Below are positions 51,129-60,564 of a DNA stretch of 64,000 nt, one piece after another. The notes under the pieces were generated by a model. The model made no database searches. It saw only the letters and a program-made list of their open reading frames with translations, and was not told where the DNA came from. Source of the DNA: Pectobacterium parmentieri (lineage in GTDB: Bacteria > Pseudomonadota > Gammaproteobacteria > Enterobacterales > Enterobacteriaceae); contig NZ_CP015749.1 in NCBI RefSeq assembly GCF_001742145.1, positions 4,154,001 through 4,218,000 on the forward strand. The letters run 5' to 3'. Every line of letters begins with the position of its first letter. Positions within the stretch are counted from its first letter, which is position 1. A program made the position numbers and the translations under genes.

Positions 51129-52472
51129 ATGGCACAAATCGTATCTCTGGCAAGTTTTCTTGATACTGTTCAACAACGCGATCCGCATCAGCCTGAATTT
51201 CTACAGGCCGTTAATGAAGTGCTTTCCACGCTGTGGCCTTTTCTGGAGCAGAACCCTCACTATGCGGATTACAGCCTGCTGGAACGATTGGTTGAACCGG
51301 AACGTGTGATTCAGTTTCGCGTGGCGTGGACGGATGACAAAGGTCAGGTACAGGTAAACCGAGCCTGGCGCGTCCAGTTCAGCTCGGCGATCGGCCCGTA
51401 CAAAGGCGGCATGCGCTTCCACCCATCCGTTAACCTGTCGATTCTAAAATTCCTTGGATTCGAGCAAACGTTCAAGAATGCGCTGACGACGCTGCCAATG
51501 GGCGGCGGCAAAGGGGGATCGGACTTTAACCCGAAAGGGAAAAGTCAGGGTGAAGTCATGCGTTTCTGTCAGGCGCTGATGACTGAGCTGTACCGTCATT
51601 TGGGCGCGGATACGGATGTGCCAGCGGGTGACATCGGCGTGGGTGGTCGCGAAGTTGGTTTCATGACCGGCATGATGAAGAAGCTGACCAACAACACCGC
51701 CTGCGTCTTTACTGGCAAAGGGCTGTCTTTCGGCGGCAGTCTGATCCGCCCTGAAGCGACGGGCTACGGCTTGGTTTACTTCACGGAAGCGATGCTGAAA
51801 CGCCACGGTCTGGGCTTCGAAGGTATGCGCGTTGCGGTATCTGGTTCCGGTAATGTGGCGCAGTACGCGATTGAAAAAGCGATGGAGTTGGGGGCTCGCG
51901 TGGTCACGGTATCCGATTCCAACGGCACTGTGGTGGATGAGAATGGGTTTACCCCAGAGAAGCTAGCGCTGCTGGAAGAGATTAAGAACAAACGCTATGG
52001 CCGCGTGGAGGATTACGCGCGTGAGGCGAAGCTGACCTACCTGGCAGGCAAGACGCCGTGGGACGTTCCGGTAGATATCGCGCTGCCGTGTGCGACGCAG
52101 AATGAGCTGGATCTGCCGGCGGCGCAGACGCTGATTGCTAACGGTGTGAAAGCCGTGGCGGAAGGTGCCAATATGCCAACCACCATCCCGGCGACTGATG
52201 CGTTCCTTGATGCAGGCGTGCTGTTTGCACCAGGCAAAGCGGCTAACGCAGGCGGTGTGGCGACATCCGGTCTGGAAATGGCACAGAACGCGGCACGTTT
52301 GGGCTGGAAAGCAGAGAAGGTGGATGCGCGTTTGCATCACATCATGCTGGATATTCACACTGCGTGTGTACAGTACGGTGGCGAAGATAGCCAGACGAAC
52401 TATGTGCGCGGTGCCAACGTGGCGGGCTTTGTCAAAGTGGCCGACGCGATGCTGGCGCAGGGCGTTGTGTAA
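51129..52472 (+). CDS. gdhA: NADP-specific glutamate dehydrogenase
   Basis: GdhA aminates 2-oxoglutarate to glutamate with NADPH and ammonia, the low-affinity assimilation route complementing GS/GOGAT. The 447-residue hexameric enzyme has the substrate-binding segment GPYKGGMRFHPSVN, catalytic PMGGGKGGSDFNPKGKS (lysine near 128), and PAGDIGVGGREVGFM. The coenzyme Rossmann motif is VSGSGNVAQYAIE near 236, and the C-terminal sequence AGGVATSGLEMAQNA follows. A CAGGAGCTGTTC ribosome site precedes the ATG. A hairpin terminator follows. Confidence 0.98.
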   Translation: MAQIVSLASFLDTVQQRDPHQPEFLQAVNEVLSTLWPFLEQNPHYADYSLLERLVEPERVIQFRVAWTDDKGQVQVNRAWRVQFSSAIGPYKGGMRFHPSVNLSILKFLGFEQTFKNALTTLPMGGGKGGSDFNPKGKSQGEVMRFCQALMTELYRHLGADTDVPAGDIGVGGREVGFMTGMMKKLTNNTACVFTGKGLSFGGSLIRPEATGYGLVYFTEAMLKRHGLGFEGMRVAVSGSGNVAQYAIEKAMELGARVVTVSDSNGTVVDENGFTPEKLALLEEIKNKRYGRVEDYAREAKLTYLAGKTPWDVPVDIALPCATQNELDLPAAQTLIANGVKAVAEGANMPTTIPATDAFLDAGVLFAPGKAANAGGVATSGLEMAQNAARLGWKAEKVDARLHHIMLDIHTACVQYGGEDSQTNYVRGANVAGFVKVADAMLAQGVV

Positions 52473-52489
52473 CGAATGATTCCCTCTGG

Positions 52490-52520
52490 GCGCCTGTATT
52501 CGCAGGCGCTTTGACTTTTC
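52490..52520 (+). terminator. Terminator after gdhA
   Basis: GCGCCTG-TATTCG-CAGGCGC followed by TTTGACTTTT, 18 bp after the gdhA stop. Confidence 0.75.
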
Positions 52521-52659
52521 ACTTATTTATCTAAGTTTTAGCGACATTTCTTGCTGGACACCGCTTCCTGCCTTTCTTTATCTTAATCCGCATTGTGTAT
52601 CGTCGGTATTGTGTTCCTGCCTTCCGGTACAACCTGTTCTCTTCAAGGCTTACAGCATC

Positions 52660-53973
52660 GTGAAAATCAAATATCTTCCTTTCGATCAGAATCGTAATGG
52701 CTGGTCGGCAGATCTCGCTGATAAACCGAGTTACCCGCAGCAGCGGGGGCAAACAACGGCGGATTGGCTGGTGATCGGTGCGGGCTATGCGGGCATCGCT
52801 TTTGCCCAGCGTTTGGCTGAACAGCGCCCGGATAAACACATTATCCTGCTGGACGCTGGCGAGATTGGCGACAATGCCTCCGGGCGTAACTCCGGTTTTG
52901 TCATCGATTTGCCGCATAACATCGGCAGTTCGACGGCGGAGTTAGAAAAGGCTGCTGCTTATCGCCGCCTGTTGCAGTCCGGCGTGGCACACCTGAAAGA
53001 GAAGGTGGATCGCCATGCTATCGCGTGTGACTGGAGCGTGGCGGGGAAATATCACTGTGCTGTTAGTTCGACATTCAATGGGCTGATCGACACCTATGTC
53101 CGTGAATTGAACGACCTTGGCGAACCCTATCAGGTGGTGGAAAAAGACGAACTTGCTCATCGCCTTGGAACCTCTTTCTATCAACGCGCTGTGTATACCC
53201 CCAACTGTATTCTACTAAACCCGGCGGCGCTGGTGATCGGGCTGGTGGCGAATCTGCCTAAGAACGTGACGGTTTACGCCCATTCTCCTGCGCTGAATAT
53301 CGAAACCGGATCGCGCATTCGCGTGGAAACGCCCTATGGTGAGATTCAGGCAGATAAGCTGATGATGGCGATTAACGGCGCGGCACGCGGCCTGCCGTTG
53401 TTCAATGGTCGGGTGTTTGCCGTAGCGACCTTCGCGACGCTGACTGAGCCGCTGAATGCGGAACAGATTGCACGGATGGGCGATATGCCAGATTGGGGGC
53501 TGACGCCAGTCAATGCGCTAGCCAGTGCGACGTTGCGCTACACGCGCGACCATCGCTTCCTGATTCGAGAGCATGTGAAGTTTGCTCCTGAGTTAGTTAA
53601 TAGCGCGGTAGAAACCGGACGCCACGCGCGTCGACATGCTGCTATTTTTGCCCGCATGTTTCCGCAGTTGAGCGACGTTAAAATGGCGCACACATGGTCA
53701 GGGCTGATTAGCGTAACGCGCAACGGTGCGCCAATTTGGGGACAGCTAAGCGACAATGTATACGCTTCCGCTGGCTGTAACGGGGCGGGGCTGTCGAAGC
53801 AAACCGCCGCCGGACATATTCTGGCGGATCTGGCGTTAGGTGAAGACAACCCGCTGATTAGCGATATGCAATCGCTCGGGCAGGCAAACTACCTGCCGCC
53901 ACGCCCTTTTCTGGATGTCGGCGTGAACGGCTACCTGACGAGCGAACGCTGGAAAGCCCGCCGCGAGAGATAA
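52660..53973 (+). CDS. FAD-dependent oxidoreductase (DadA/OrdL type)
   Basis: The 437-residue protein is a DAO-fold flavoenzyme. The ADP-binding motif is WLVIGAGYAGIAFAQRLAE (about residues 35-53), then LLDAGEIGDNASGRNSGFVID, typical of glycine/D-amino-acid or polyamine oxidases (OrdL/PuuB-like). Near the C-terminus HTWSGLISVTRNGAPIWG and YASAGCNGAGLSKQTAAG bind FAD. The first 30 residues are hydrophilic, with no signal peptide. I use the GTG at 52660 (KIKYLPFDQNRNGW follows); the frame is open to 52609 without similarity. The substrate cannot be told from sequence; the gene next to gdhA suggests amino-nitrogen catabolism only weakly. Confidence 0.82.
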   Translation: MKIKYLPFDQNRNGWSADLADKPSYPQQRGQTTADWLVIGAGYAGIAFAQRLAEQRPDKHIILLDAGEIGDNASGRNSGFVIDLPHNIGSSTAELEKAAAYRRLLQSGVAHLKEKVDRHAIACDWSVAGKYHCAVSSTFNGLIDTYVRELNDLGEPYQVVEKDELAHRLGTSFYQRAVYTPNCILLNPAALVIGLVANLPKNVTVYAHSPALNIETGSRIRVETPYGEIQADKLMMAINGAARGLPLFNGRVFAVATFATLTEPLNAEQIARMGDMPDWGLTPVNALASATLRYTRDHRFLIREHVKFAPELVNSAVETGRHARRHAAIFARMFPQLSDVKMAHTWSGLISVTRNGAPIWGQLSDNVYASAGCNGAGLSKQTAAGHILADLALGEDNPLISDMQSLGQANYLPPRPFLDVGVNGYLTSERWKARRER

Positions 53974-53979
53974 CGCCTG

Positions 53980-55875
53980 TCAGTTAATGGCCGCGATAAT
54001 TGTCAGTTGATCGTTCAGCCGCTGCTTGGTCAACGTATTGGTGGTGCTGTCGCGTTGCTGAGTCAGTTCCGCTACGCGTTTCTCCCTCTGGGCGGCATCC
54101 GGCAGCAGTAACGACTTCACGTTGATGGATTGCACGTTGCTGTAGCGGCCATCGTCTGAGGTCGGCACGCCGATTTTTCCGCTGTTGAGCAGTGATTCAA
54201 CAATTTTGCGTTCACGCTCATAGCCCAACAATCCCGCCAGTTTCCAGCGCTGCGGTTCCGTACCCTCGTATTGGCCCTTTTTCACCTCGGTTAAATAACG
54301 GATGGTCAGGTTACGAATCGTGCCTGCCTCTTCGCCATATTCTACTTTGGTATCCGATAGCACCGGGAACGCCATGCCTTCCAGCACGCCGCCTTTCTGC
54401 GTCAGGTGGCCCATACGGTAGCTGTTCATCCCCAAACGAATCGGCATGTCGTCGGTAACCGGCGTGCCGTTATTCATTTTCAGATCGGTTATACGCTGCC
54501 CGGTGGGTTTCGTCAGATCGATGGTGTAGGTTACGCCGTCGAAGAAATCATTGGTGGAATACTTGGAGGCGCGACGCTGCGGATTGAAACTGTAAGTCAC
54601 ATCTCCGTCCTGCAACTGGTTGAAGTAACCCGCTGACCATTCCATGTATTTCTTCAGTTCTTTTCCGGTTAGCTGATAAACCGTGATTTCACCGCCAGCG
54701 TATTGATAGTTAAAGGCGATGTCTTTTGCGGAAATGGTGCCGACGTTCAACTTAGGTCGATCGTTATCAATTTGCAGTGCGATAACCTGCGCTTTGGGGG
54801 CGTAATGACGACTGGCTTCCTGGAACAGGGCGCTGATACCGGTGTCCTGTACGTGTACTTGAGGGATCCCTTTCACGGCATCTTGCGGCACCAGATCGTG
54901 TCCAAGAAGTTGGGCAATCGGACGGTTGGCGTTGGCGCGCAGGGTATTGTGATAGGGTTCGTAGATGTCTTCCATCTTCCGGTCAGAATCCACGTCTTTA
55001 ATCGAATAGGTGTAGCTGTCTTTGTTGATCAGTACGTATTTGCCGTTCTGTTGCTCAAACTGCAAATCGATACGCGACAACGCGCGGCCATATCTGTCCG
55101 GTTCGGTGACGATCACGCCATTAATCACCTCTTTATCCACTTTTACGTGCATATGACCCGCGACGATGGCGGCTAATTCTGGGTTAGCGCGAGCAATATC
55201 ACCCACGCCAGTACCCGGTCGCTGGTTCTCGTTATCGATTCCCATATGGGCGACCAGCACGATGGCATCCACTTTGCCGTGGATTTGCTGGATGACGGTT
55301 TTTACCGCCCCGACGGGATCGGTAAAGTTCAGCCCTTTCACACGATCAGTACCTTTGGCGAATTCAGCGGTCATCGGCGTATCCATACCGATGATGCCAA
55401 TCTTCACGCCCTGGCGTTCAACAATTTTATAGGCGGGTAAATAAGGTTTACCGCTCTCCCAAAAAATGTTGCCTGCCAGTGCGGTGCCTTTAAACTGATC
55501 AAGCGAGGTAGAAAGCACGTTCAGTCCGAAATCGAACTCGTGATTGCCCATCACCCAGACGTCATAGTCCATGGCGTTGAAACCGAGCATCATCGGGCTG
55601 GTGTTGTCATTTTTGAAGGTTTCGACAAAGTTGCCCTGAATAGTATCGCCCGCATCAACCAGAATCACATTAGGCTGCTGCGCACGAACTCTATGCACCT
55701 GCGTCGCGATCTGACTCAGACTGCCAGCCATGTTGGCGGTATCGGTAGCGTAATCCCAGGGAACAAAGGTGCCGTGCAGATCGGATGTCCCCAGAATCGT
55801 AATATTTATCGGCTCTTGAGCGGCCATAGCAGAAGTACTCAAACAAAGCAGAAGTGACAGAAGCGTTTTTTTCAT
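53980..55875 (-). CDS. Periplasmic 5'-nucleotidase/2',3'-cyclic phosphodiesterase-like protein
   Basis: The 631-residue precursor has a Sec signal peptide (MKKTLLSLLLCLSTSAMA) and an N-terminal calcineurin-like metallophosphatase domain: ILGTSDLHGTF, VDAGDTIQGN, MGNHEFDFG, LVAHMGID and GHMHVK (about residues 27-235) supply the dinuclear metal ligands. A C-terminal 5'-nucleotidase domain (about 330-560) carries YQYAGGEITVYQLTG and FDGVTYTIDLT. This is the UshA/CpdB family, which salvages extracellular nucleotides. It is not an obvious orthologue of either by eye, so no symbol is given. It stands alone between a flavoenzyme and rsmJ. Confidence 0.9.
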   Translation of the reverse strand: MKKTLLSLLLCLSTSAMAAQEPINITILGTSDLHGTFVPWDYATDTANMAGSLSQIATQVHRVRAQQPNVILVDAGDTIQGNFVETFKNDNTSPMMLGFNAMDYDVWVMGNHEFDFGLNVLSTSLDQFKGTALAGNIFWESGKPYLPAYKIVERQGVKIGIIGMDTPMTAEFAKGTDRVKGLNFTDPVGAVKTVIQQIHGKVDAIVLVAHMGIDNENQRPGTGVGDIARANPELAAIVAGHMHVKVDKEVINGVIVTEPDRYGRALSRIDLQFEQQNGKYVLINKDSYTYSIKDVDSDRKMEDIYEPYHNTLRANANRPIAQLLGHDLVPQDAVKGIPQVHVQDTGISALFQEASRHYAPKAQVIALQIDNDRPKLNVGTISAKDIAFNYQYAGGEITVYQLTGKELKKYMEWSAGYFNQLQDGDVTYSFNPQRRASKYSTNDFFDGVTYTIDLTKPTGQRITDLKMNNGTPVTDDMPIRLGMNSYRMGHLTQKGGVLEGMAFPVLSDTKVEYGEEAGTIRNLTIRYLTEVKKGQYEGTEPQRWKLAGLLGYERERKIVESLLNSGKIGVPTSDDGRYSNVQSINVKSLLLPDAAQREKRVAELTQQRDSTTNTLTKQRLNDQLTIIAAIN

Positions 55876-55984
55876 TATGTCATCTTAGTGTAATAAGAAG
55901 TGATAGCGTGAAATTATGCGATTTGCTTCTCAGTTGTGCCACAAGCTTTGCAAAGGCAGCATAGGAAATGCGAAGCAGGCTAAG

Positions 55985-56015
55985 TTTTTAGCCGCTGACG
56001 CGTTTAGCGGCGTAG
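55985..56015 (-). terminator. Possible terminator after rsmJ
   Basis: On the minus strand GCCGCT-AAACGCGTC-AGCGGC is followed by TAAAAACTT, 23 bp after the rsmJ stop. The T run is poor, so this is tentative. Confidence 0.4.
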
Positions 56016-56033
56016 CGGCGAGGTGTGTCTGTG

Positions 56034-56780
56034 TCAGGCGGGGAGGTAAAAGTCAAAGCGGTGGCTTTTGGTTTCCAGCATGGACTGTGCTGGTACGCCA
56101 GCCAGCGGCGGTGCGTAGTCCGGTCGCTTCACCACGACGCGTTTCTTCGCCAACGCGCGTGCGGGTTCCAGCAGCGCATCGGCGTCGTTATCCGCACCCA
56201 CCAGCGACTGAAACACCCGCATCTCTTTCTTCACCAGCGCACTCTTTTGTTTGTGCGGAAACATCGGATCGAGATAAACCACATCCGGCGGCGGCGTGAT
56301 GTCACGCAGCGCGGTCATACTCGATGCGTGTAGTAGCGTGAGCCGTTCCCGCAGCCATGGGCCAATTTCCGCGTCCTGATAGCCACGCTGTAACCCGTCA
56401 TCCAGCAGTGCTGCAACGACCGGATTACGTTCTACCATGCGTACCCGACAGCCTAACGCTGCCAGCACGAAGGCATCACGGCCCAGTCCGGCGGTCGCAT
56501 CTACGACATCCGGCAGATAATCTTTTTTGATACCCACGGCTTTGGCAACGGCTTCACCGCGTCCGCCGCCAAAGCGACGGCGGTGTGCCATTGTCCCGGC
56601 AGCGAAATCGACAAAGATAGCGCCGAGTTTCGGCTCATCCTGCTTGCGTAGTTCCAGACGTTCCGCCGTTAGCACCAGCGCCATTACCGCATCAGGATCG
56701 GAAACTAACCCCCAGCGCTCGGCTAAAGAAGATAAGGCGCCACTATCGGCGCCTTCTTCTGCGATTAAGCAGATGCTCAT
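56034..56780 (-). CDS. rsmJ: RsmJ (YhiQ), 16S rRNA m2G1516 methyltransferase
   Basis: RsmJ methylates G1516 of 16S rRNA with SAM. The 248-residue protein has the SAM motif [21 protein letters not shown] (about residues 97-116), the acidic motif [15 protein letters not shown] and the catalytic motif [12 protein letters not shown] (about 165-174). [13 protein letters not shown] precedes motif I. Its start overlaps the prlC stop by 4 bases, consistent with a prlC-rsmJ operon as in E. coli. Confidence 0.97.
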   Translation of the reverse strand: MSICLIAEEGADSGALSSLAERWGLVSDPDAVMALVLTAERLELRKQDEPKLGAIFVDFAAGTMAHRRRFGGGRGEAVAKAVGIKKDYLPDVVDATAGLGRDAFVLAALGCRVRMVERNPVVAALLDDGLQRGYQDAEIGPWLRERLTLLHASSMTALRDITPPPDVVYLDPMFPHKQKSALVKKEMRVFQSLVGADNDADALLEPARALAKKRVVVKRPDYAPPLAGVPAQSMLETKSHRFDFYLPA

Positions 56781-58819
56781 CCTTTGATGCCGTAATGCGC
56801 GAGCATGGCATCAAGCTGAGGTTCACGACCACGGAAGCGTTTGAACAGCTCCATTGGCTCTTCAGAACCGCCGCGGGTCAGGATGTTATCCAGGAATGAC
56901 TGACCGGTTTCGCGGTTGAAGATCCCTTCTTCCTCAAAGCGAGAGTAGGCATCGGCTGCCAGTACGTCGGCCCACAGGTAGCTGTAGTAGCCTGCGGCAT
57001 AACCGCCCGCGAAGATGTGGCTGAATGCGTGTGGGGAACGACCCCAGCTTGGGCTTGGCACTACGGCTACCTGCGCTTTGACTTCCGCCAGCGTTGGCAG
57101 GATCTGCGCGCCTTTTGCAGGGTTAAACTCGGCATGCAGACGGAAATCGAACAGGCCGAATTCCAACTGACGCAGAATGAACAGCGCAGCCTGATAGTTT
57201 TTCGCCGCCAGCATTTTATCCAGCAGTTCCTGCGGCAGCGGTTCGCCGGTTTCGTGGTGGCCGGAAATAAAGGCCAGCGCTTCGGGTTCCCAGCACCAGT
57301 TTTCCATGAACTGACTCGGTAGTTCGACCGCATCCCACGGTACACCGTTGATGCCCGCCACGCCGGCGGTATCGATCTGGGTCAGCATATGGTGCAAGCC
57401 GTGACCGAACTCGTGGAAGAGGGTTGTGACTTCGTCGTGGGTGAACAGAGCGGGTTTGCCGTTGACCGGGCGGTTGAAGTTACAAACCAGATAGGCGACC
57501 GGTTTTTGCAGCTCGCCGTTACCTTTACGCAGTTTACCTGCGCAGTCATCCATCCACGCCCCGCCACGCTTGTGTTCACGGGCATACAGATCGAGGTAGA
57601 AGCTGCCGCGCAGTTCACCGCGTTCATCGAACAGATCGAAGAAGCGAACATCCGGGTGCCACACGTCCACATCGTTACGCTCTTTGGCTGTGATGCCGTA
57701 GATGCGTTTAACCACTTCAAACAGGCCATTCACCGCGCGGTTTTCCGGGAAGTACGGCCGCAGTTGCTCATCGCTGATGGAATACAGGTGTTGCTTCTGT
57801 TGTTCGCTGTAGTAGGTGATATCCCAGGCCTGCAATTCCTCTACGCCGTAGTGTTCTTTGGCAAAGGCGCGCAACTGTGCGAGTTCTTCTTCAGCCTGTG
57901 GACGGGCTCGTTTCGCCAGATCGGTCAGGAAATCGAGTACCTGCTGCGGGTTTTCCGCCATTTTGGTTGCCAGCGACTTGTGTGCATAGCTGTCGAAGCC
58001 CAGCAGTTGTGCCAGTTCGTGACGCAGCGCTAGCTCTTCCGCCATAATTTCGCTGTTGTCCCACTTGCCCGCGTTCGGCCCTTGGTCGGATGCGCGGGTG
58101 CCGAACGCGCGGTACATCTCTTCACGTAGTGCCTGATTGGTGCAGTAGGTTAGCACCGGCAGGTAACTCGGGATATCCAGCGTCAGCAACCAGCCATCCT
58201 GCTCCTTGGCTTCCGCCTGCGCTTTGGCGGCGGCCAACGCGCTTTCCGGCATACCATCCAGCTCGGCGACGTCGGTAATCAACTTGCTCCAGCCCATCGT
58301 AGCATCCAGCACGTTGTTGCTGTACTGCGAGCCGAGTTCAGACAGTCGAGCGGAAATTTCGCCATAGCGTTTCTGTTTTTCCGGCGACAGGCCGATACCG
58401 GACAATTCAAAATCGCGCAGCGCGTTATCAACGGATTTCTTCTGTGCCAAACTCAGTGTGGCGTAATGTTCGCCGTCACGTAGGCTGCGATAGGCCTGAT
58501 ACAGCCCGGCATGTTGGCCAACCCAGGTACTGTGCTCGGATAACAACGGCAGACATTGTTCATAAACACCGCGCAGCTCCGGGCTGTTCTTCACCGCATT
58601 CAGATGACCGATGGGGGAAAAAATGCGGCTAAGGCGATCGTCGCTGTCTGCCAGCGTCTGACACAGATTATCCCACGTAAACGGCCCCGCTTGCGCGACC
58701 ACACGTTCTACCGTTTCGCGGCATTCATCCAACGCGGATTTTACTGCCGGGACAATATCTTCCGTTTTAATGCTGGAGAACGGGGGCAGGGTAAATGAGG
58801 TCAGTAATGGATTCGTCAT
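56777..58819 (-). CDS. prlC: PrlC, oligopeptidase A
   Basis: PrlC is a cytosolic M3 zinc metallopeptidase that degrades short peptides, including signal peptides and a free lipoprotein leader. The 680-residue length equals E. coli. The zinc site [11 protein letters not shown] is near residue 470, with the third ligand Glu in [21 protein letters not shown]. The C-terminus [24 protein letters not shown] is characteristic. The ATG at 58819 ([14 protein letters not shown] follows) was chosen over an in-frame ATG at 58888. In E. coli it is a heat-shock gene. It is translationally coupled to rsmJ. Confidence 0.98.
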   Translation of the reverse strand: MTNPLLTSFTLPPFSSIKTEDIVPAVKSALDECRETVERVVAQAGPFTWDNLCQTLADSDDRLSRIFSPIGHLNAVKNSPELRGVYEQCLPLLSEHSTWVGQHAGLYQAYRSLRDGEHYATLSLAQKKSVDNALRDFELSGIGLSPEKQKRYGEISARLSELGSQYSNNVLDATMGWSKLITDVAELDGMPESALAAAKAQAEAKEQDGWLLTLDIPSYLPVLTYCTNQALREEMYRAFGTRASDQGPNAGKWDNSEIMAEELALRHELAQLLGFDSYAHKSLATKMAENPQQVLDFLTDLAKRARPQAEEELAQLRAFAKEHYGVEELQAWDITYYSEQQKQHLYSISDEQLRPYFPENRAVNGLFEVVKRIYGITAKERNDVDVWHPDVRFFDLFDERGELRGSFYLDLYAREHKRGGAWMDDCAGKLRKGNGELQKPVAYLVCNFNRPVNGKPALFTHDEVTTLFHEFGHGLHHMLTQIDTAGVAGINGVPWDAVELPSQFMENWCWEPEALAFISGHHETGEPLPQELLDKMLAAKNYQAALFILRQLEFGLFDFRLHAEFNPAKGAQILPTLAEVKAQVAVVPSPSWGRSPHAFSHIFAGGYAAGYYSYLWADVLAADAYSRFEEEGIFNRETGQSFLDNILTRGGSEEPMELFKRFRGREPQLDAMLAHYGIKG

Positions 58820-59073
58820 GGTGCCGTCCTGATAATTGTGGGTGATCTCGTTGCCAGTAAGTGGAATCTGTTGAAGAGAGACCAGCAAGGCGGATATCTA
58901 CTGCGGATTAATCACTAAGATGAGGTCAAGTGCCGTGAAAATCAATGGTGGATTACGTACTCATAGCGAAAGGGGATGCCAGTGGTTAATGCGTGGGCAA
59001 GTGTAGGGGATTGACGCAATTTTCCCCCAGAAGGTATTAGTAATAGGTGTAACGGATATGTCGGTTTCTTATC

Positions 59074-59463
59074 CTATACTCTATGCGTTGCCACATCCTG
59101 CTTTTTATCTGCCAGATAAAGATCGATATTTTTCTGTACCGCTTTCAACGGTGATTTCCCGTATTCAGTAATAAAAGCATTGATAAATGCAACCGCGCCT
59201 ACCCGGTGATAAGCAATGTGGTGTTTGGCCAATAATTGGACAATGGCCCAGGCTTTTTTATTATGCTTGGGCGGGGGCTGAAACAGATATCCCATGTCTG
59301 ACGTTATTGCTTCACATGTCGGGCAGCGCACAGCCTGCTGCTGACTTTGGAAACGGACAAAAGCGGTACGGCAGTAAAAACAGGCCCATTTACTGCGATA
59401 TTGTAAATGTTCAGGCTGCCATTCTGCGATTTGCAGATGTTCGTTCCATTCTTTGCGGATCAT
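59074..59463 (-). CDS. Uncharacterised zinc-ribbon-like small protein
   Basis: I do not recognise this 129-residue protein. Near residues 28-51 two CXXC pairs (WACFYCRTAF and VRCPTCEAI) make a likely zinc ribbon. The C-terminal half is helical and includes AFINAFITEYGKSPLKAVQKNIDLYLADK. It is cytosolic, with no signal peptide. The gene is second in a two-gene unit, starting 15 bp after the 126-residue gene. No domain indicates a catalytic role; nucleic-acid or protein binding through the ribbon is possible. Its neighbours (prlC, YghW-like gene) are unrelated, so it may be an accessory insertion. Confidence 0.75.
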   Translation of the reverse strand: MIRKEWNEHLQIAEWQPEHLQYRSKWACFYCRTAFVRFQSQQQAVRCPTCEAITSDMGYLFQPPPKHNKKAWAIVQLLAKHHIAYHRVGAVAFINAFITEYGKSPLKAVQKNIDLYLADKKQDVATHRV

Positions 59464-59478
59464 GAAATCAGATGCCTT

Positions 59479-59859
59479 TTACTCATTGTCATTACGCGTT
59501 TTATTAGGAGTCTTATGTCGTTTTTCATCATAGTAAAAAGGCAACTGCGGTGGATCAAAATCCCCGTTATCAAATTTTTCATCAATATGTAACGGAAACA
59601 TACCGCTCATTTTTTTATATATGGCTGTACTGAGTATCTGAAAGCCAGCATTGTCTTTATTCGACCCTAAAAACGCAATCACATCATCCAATGTTTGATA
59701 GTGTTCCGGCTGATGAAAAAAACGCATGTACTCCTGTAATACGCCGTAGACATACAGCAGGTCTTTCAGGTTTACCTCAATTTTTTCATCTGGATCAATG
59801 GCTTCAAAGCCATAAGTGATAATTTCTTCAAAATTGCGGGTATATTTCGCATCGGTCAT
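59479..59859 (-). CDS. Uncharacterised acidic small protein
   Basis: A 126-residue protein not recognised. It begins MTDAKYTRNFEEIITYGFE, contains NLKDLLYVYGVLQEYMRFFHQPEHYQ (about residues 30-55) and TLDDVIAFLGS, and ends in a charged tail with PPQLPFYYDEKR. It is acidic, helical in the first half, with no signal or membrane segment. It lies just before the zinc-ribbon gene on the same strand, forming a compact pair. Possible roles such as an immunity or regulatory protein are guesses. Confidence 0.75.
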   Translation of the reverse strand: MTDAKYTRNFEEIITYGFEAIDPDEKIEVNLKDLLYVYGVLQEYMRFFHQPEHYQTLDDVIAFLGSNKDNAGFQILSTAIYKKMSGMFPLHIDEKFDNGDFDPPQLPFYYDEKRHKTPNKTRNDNE

Positions 59860-59878
59860 AATCGGTTATTCCAAGTTT

Positions 59879-59919
59879 ATACTCGTCATACTTCAAGTGG
59901 CTAACAGTATGACGGATAT
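59879..59919. repeat. Short palindromic derivative of the dispersed repeat (copy 4)
   Basis: ATACTCGTCATACTTCAAG is followed after a few bases by its own inverse, AGTATGACGGATAT. The same end of the element thus occurs twice in inverted orientation, as expected for an internally collapsed copy of the element at 286, 21081 and 24174. Confidence 0.6.
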
Positions 59920-60050
59920 AGGTAACTCTATCTCTGATTAACTCTGGATTATCGACTGTAGTATAGCGGAGCTCGTGGGGATAACGCGCAGCTCGCCATC
60001 ACGATCCCCATTAACTTCGACTTACGCGAAACACCGCTAACTTGCATCAA

Positions 60051-60344
60051 CTAGCGCGGCGTGTGCGCATCGTAGCCGGCATAAAAAAACCGAATCGCGT
60101 AGGGGTTGCCTTGTTCGGTAAAGAACTCTGCGACTCTCTCCCTCTCCAGACCGTAGCGGCGTGATAACAACCCGGCCTCGAAGGCGGCCTGCTGGCGGTC
60201 GCCTTTGGTTTCCGCCAGATTGTGAGCATAGCCACAGATATAGCCACGCCGATAATCGTAGCAATAAGGATTAATGTCGTTGGTGGATTTTGGGTTAGCG
60301 GATCTCAGCCCCGCGAGGACGCCTCGCTCAAAATGGTTTCCCAT
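60051..60344 (-). CDS. YghW-like small protein (DUF2623)
   Basis: The 97-residue protein begins MGNHFERGVLAGLRSANPKS and continues DYRRGYICGYAHNLAETKGDRQQAAFEAGLLSRRYGLE in its middle. From memory this matches E. coli YghW (DUF2623), including GNHFGKGILAGL and the GDRQ-AWEAG-LTRRYGL pattern. Function is unknown in any species. It is soluble, with two cysteines in the segment around residues 28-40. GGAG seven bases upstream of the ATG supports the start. It lies between the repeat derivative and hscC. Confidence 0.85.
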   Translation of the reverse strand: MGNHFERGVLAGLRSANPKSTNDINPYCYDYRRGYICGYAHNLAETKGDRQQAAFEAGLLSRRYGLERERVAEFFTEQGNPYAIRFFYAGYDAHTPR

Positions 60345-60564
60345 GATAATGCTCCGTGAATGATCGTTATATACTTAATGATATAACGCTTATTTATCAC
60401 TCACCAGATCTGTTGAAAAATATTCCTGAATCCGTTGTGCGCGGTCTTTTCCTGACCAAGGTGTATATACTATTGTCCTGCTTGCTGAACGGGCTAATTG
60501 TTGGCGCCTGATAGGCACTCTGGGAATATGCAGTGTACGGAATAGTTAATTAAGGAATAACAGC

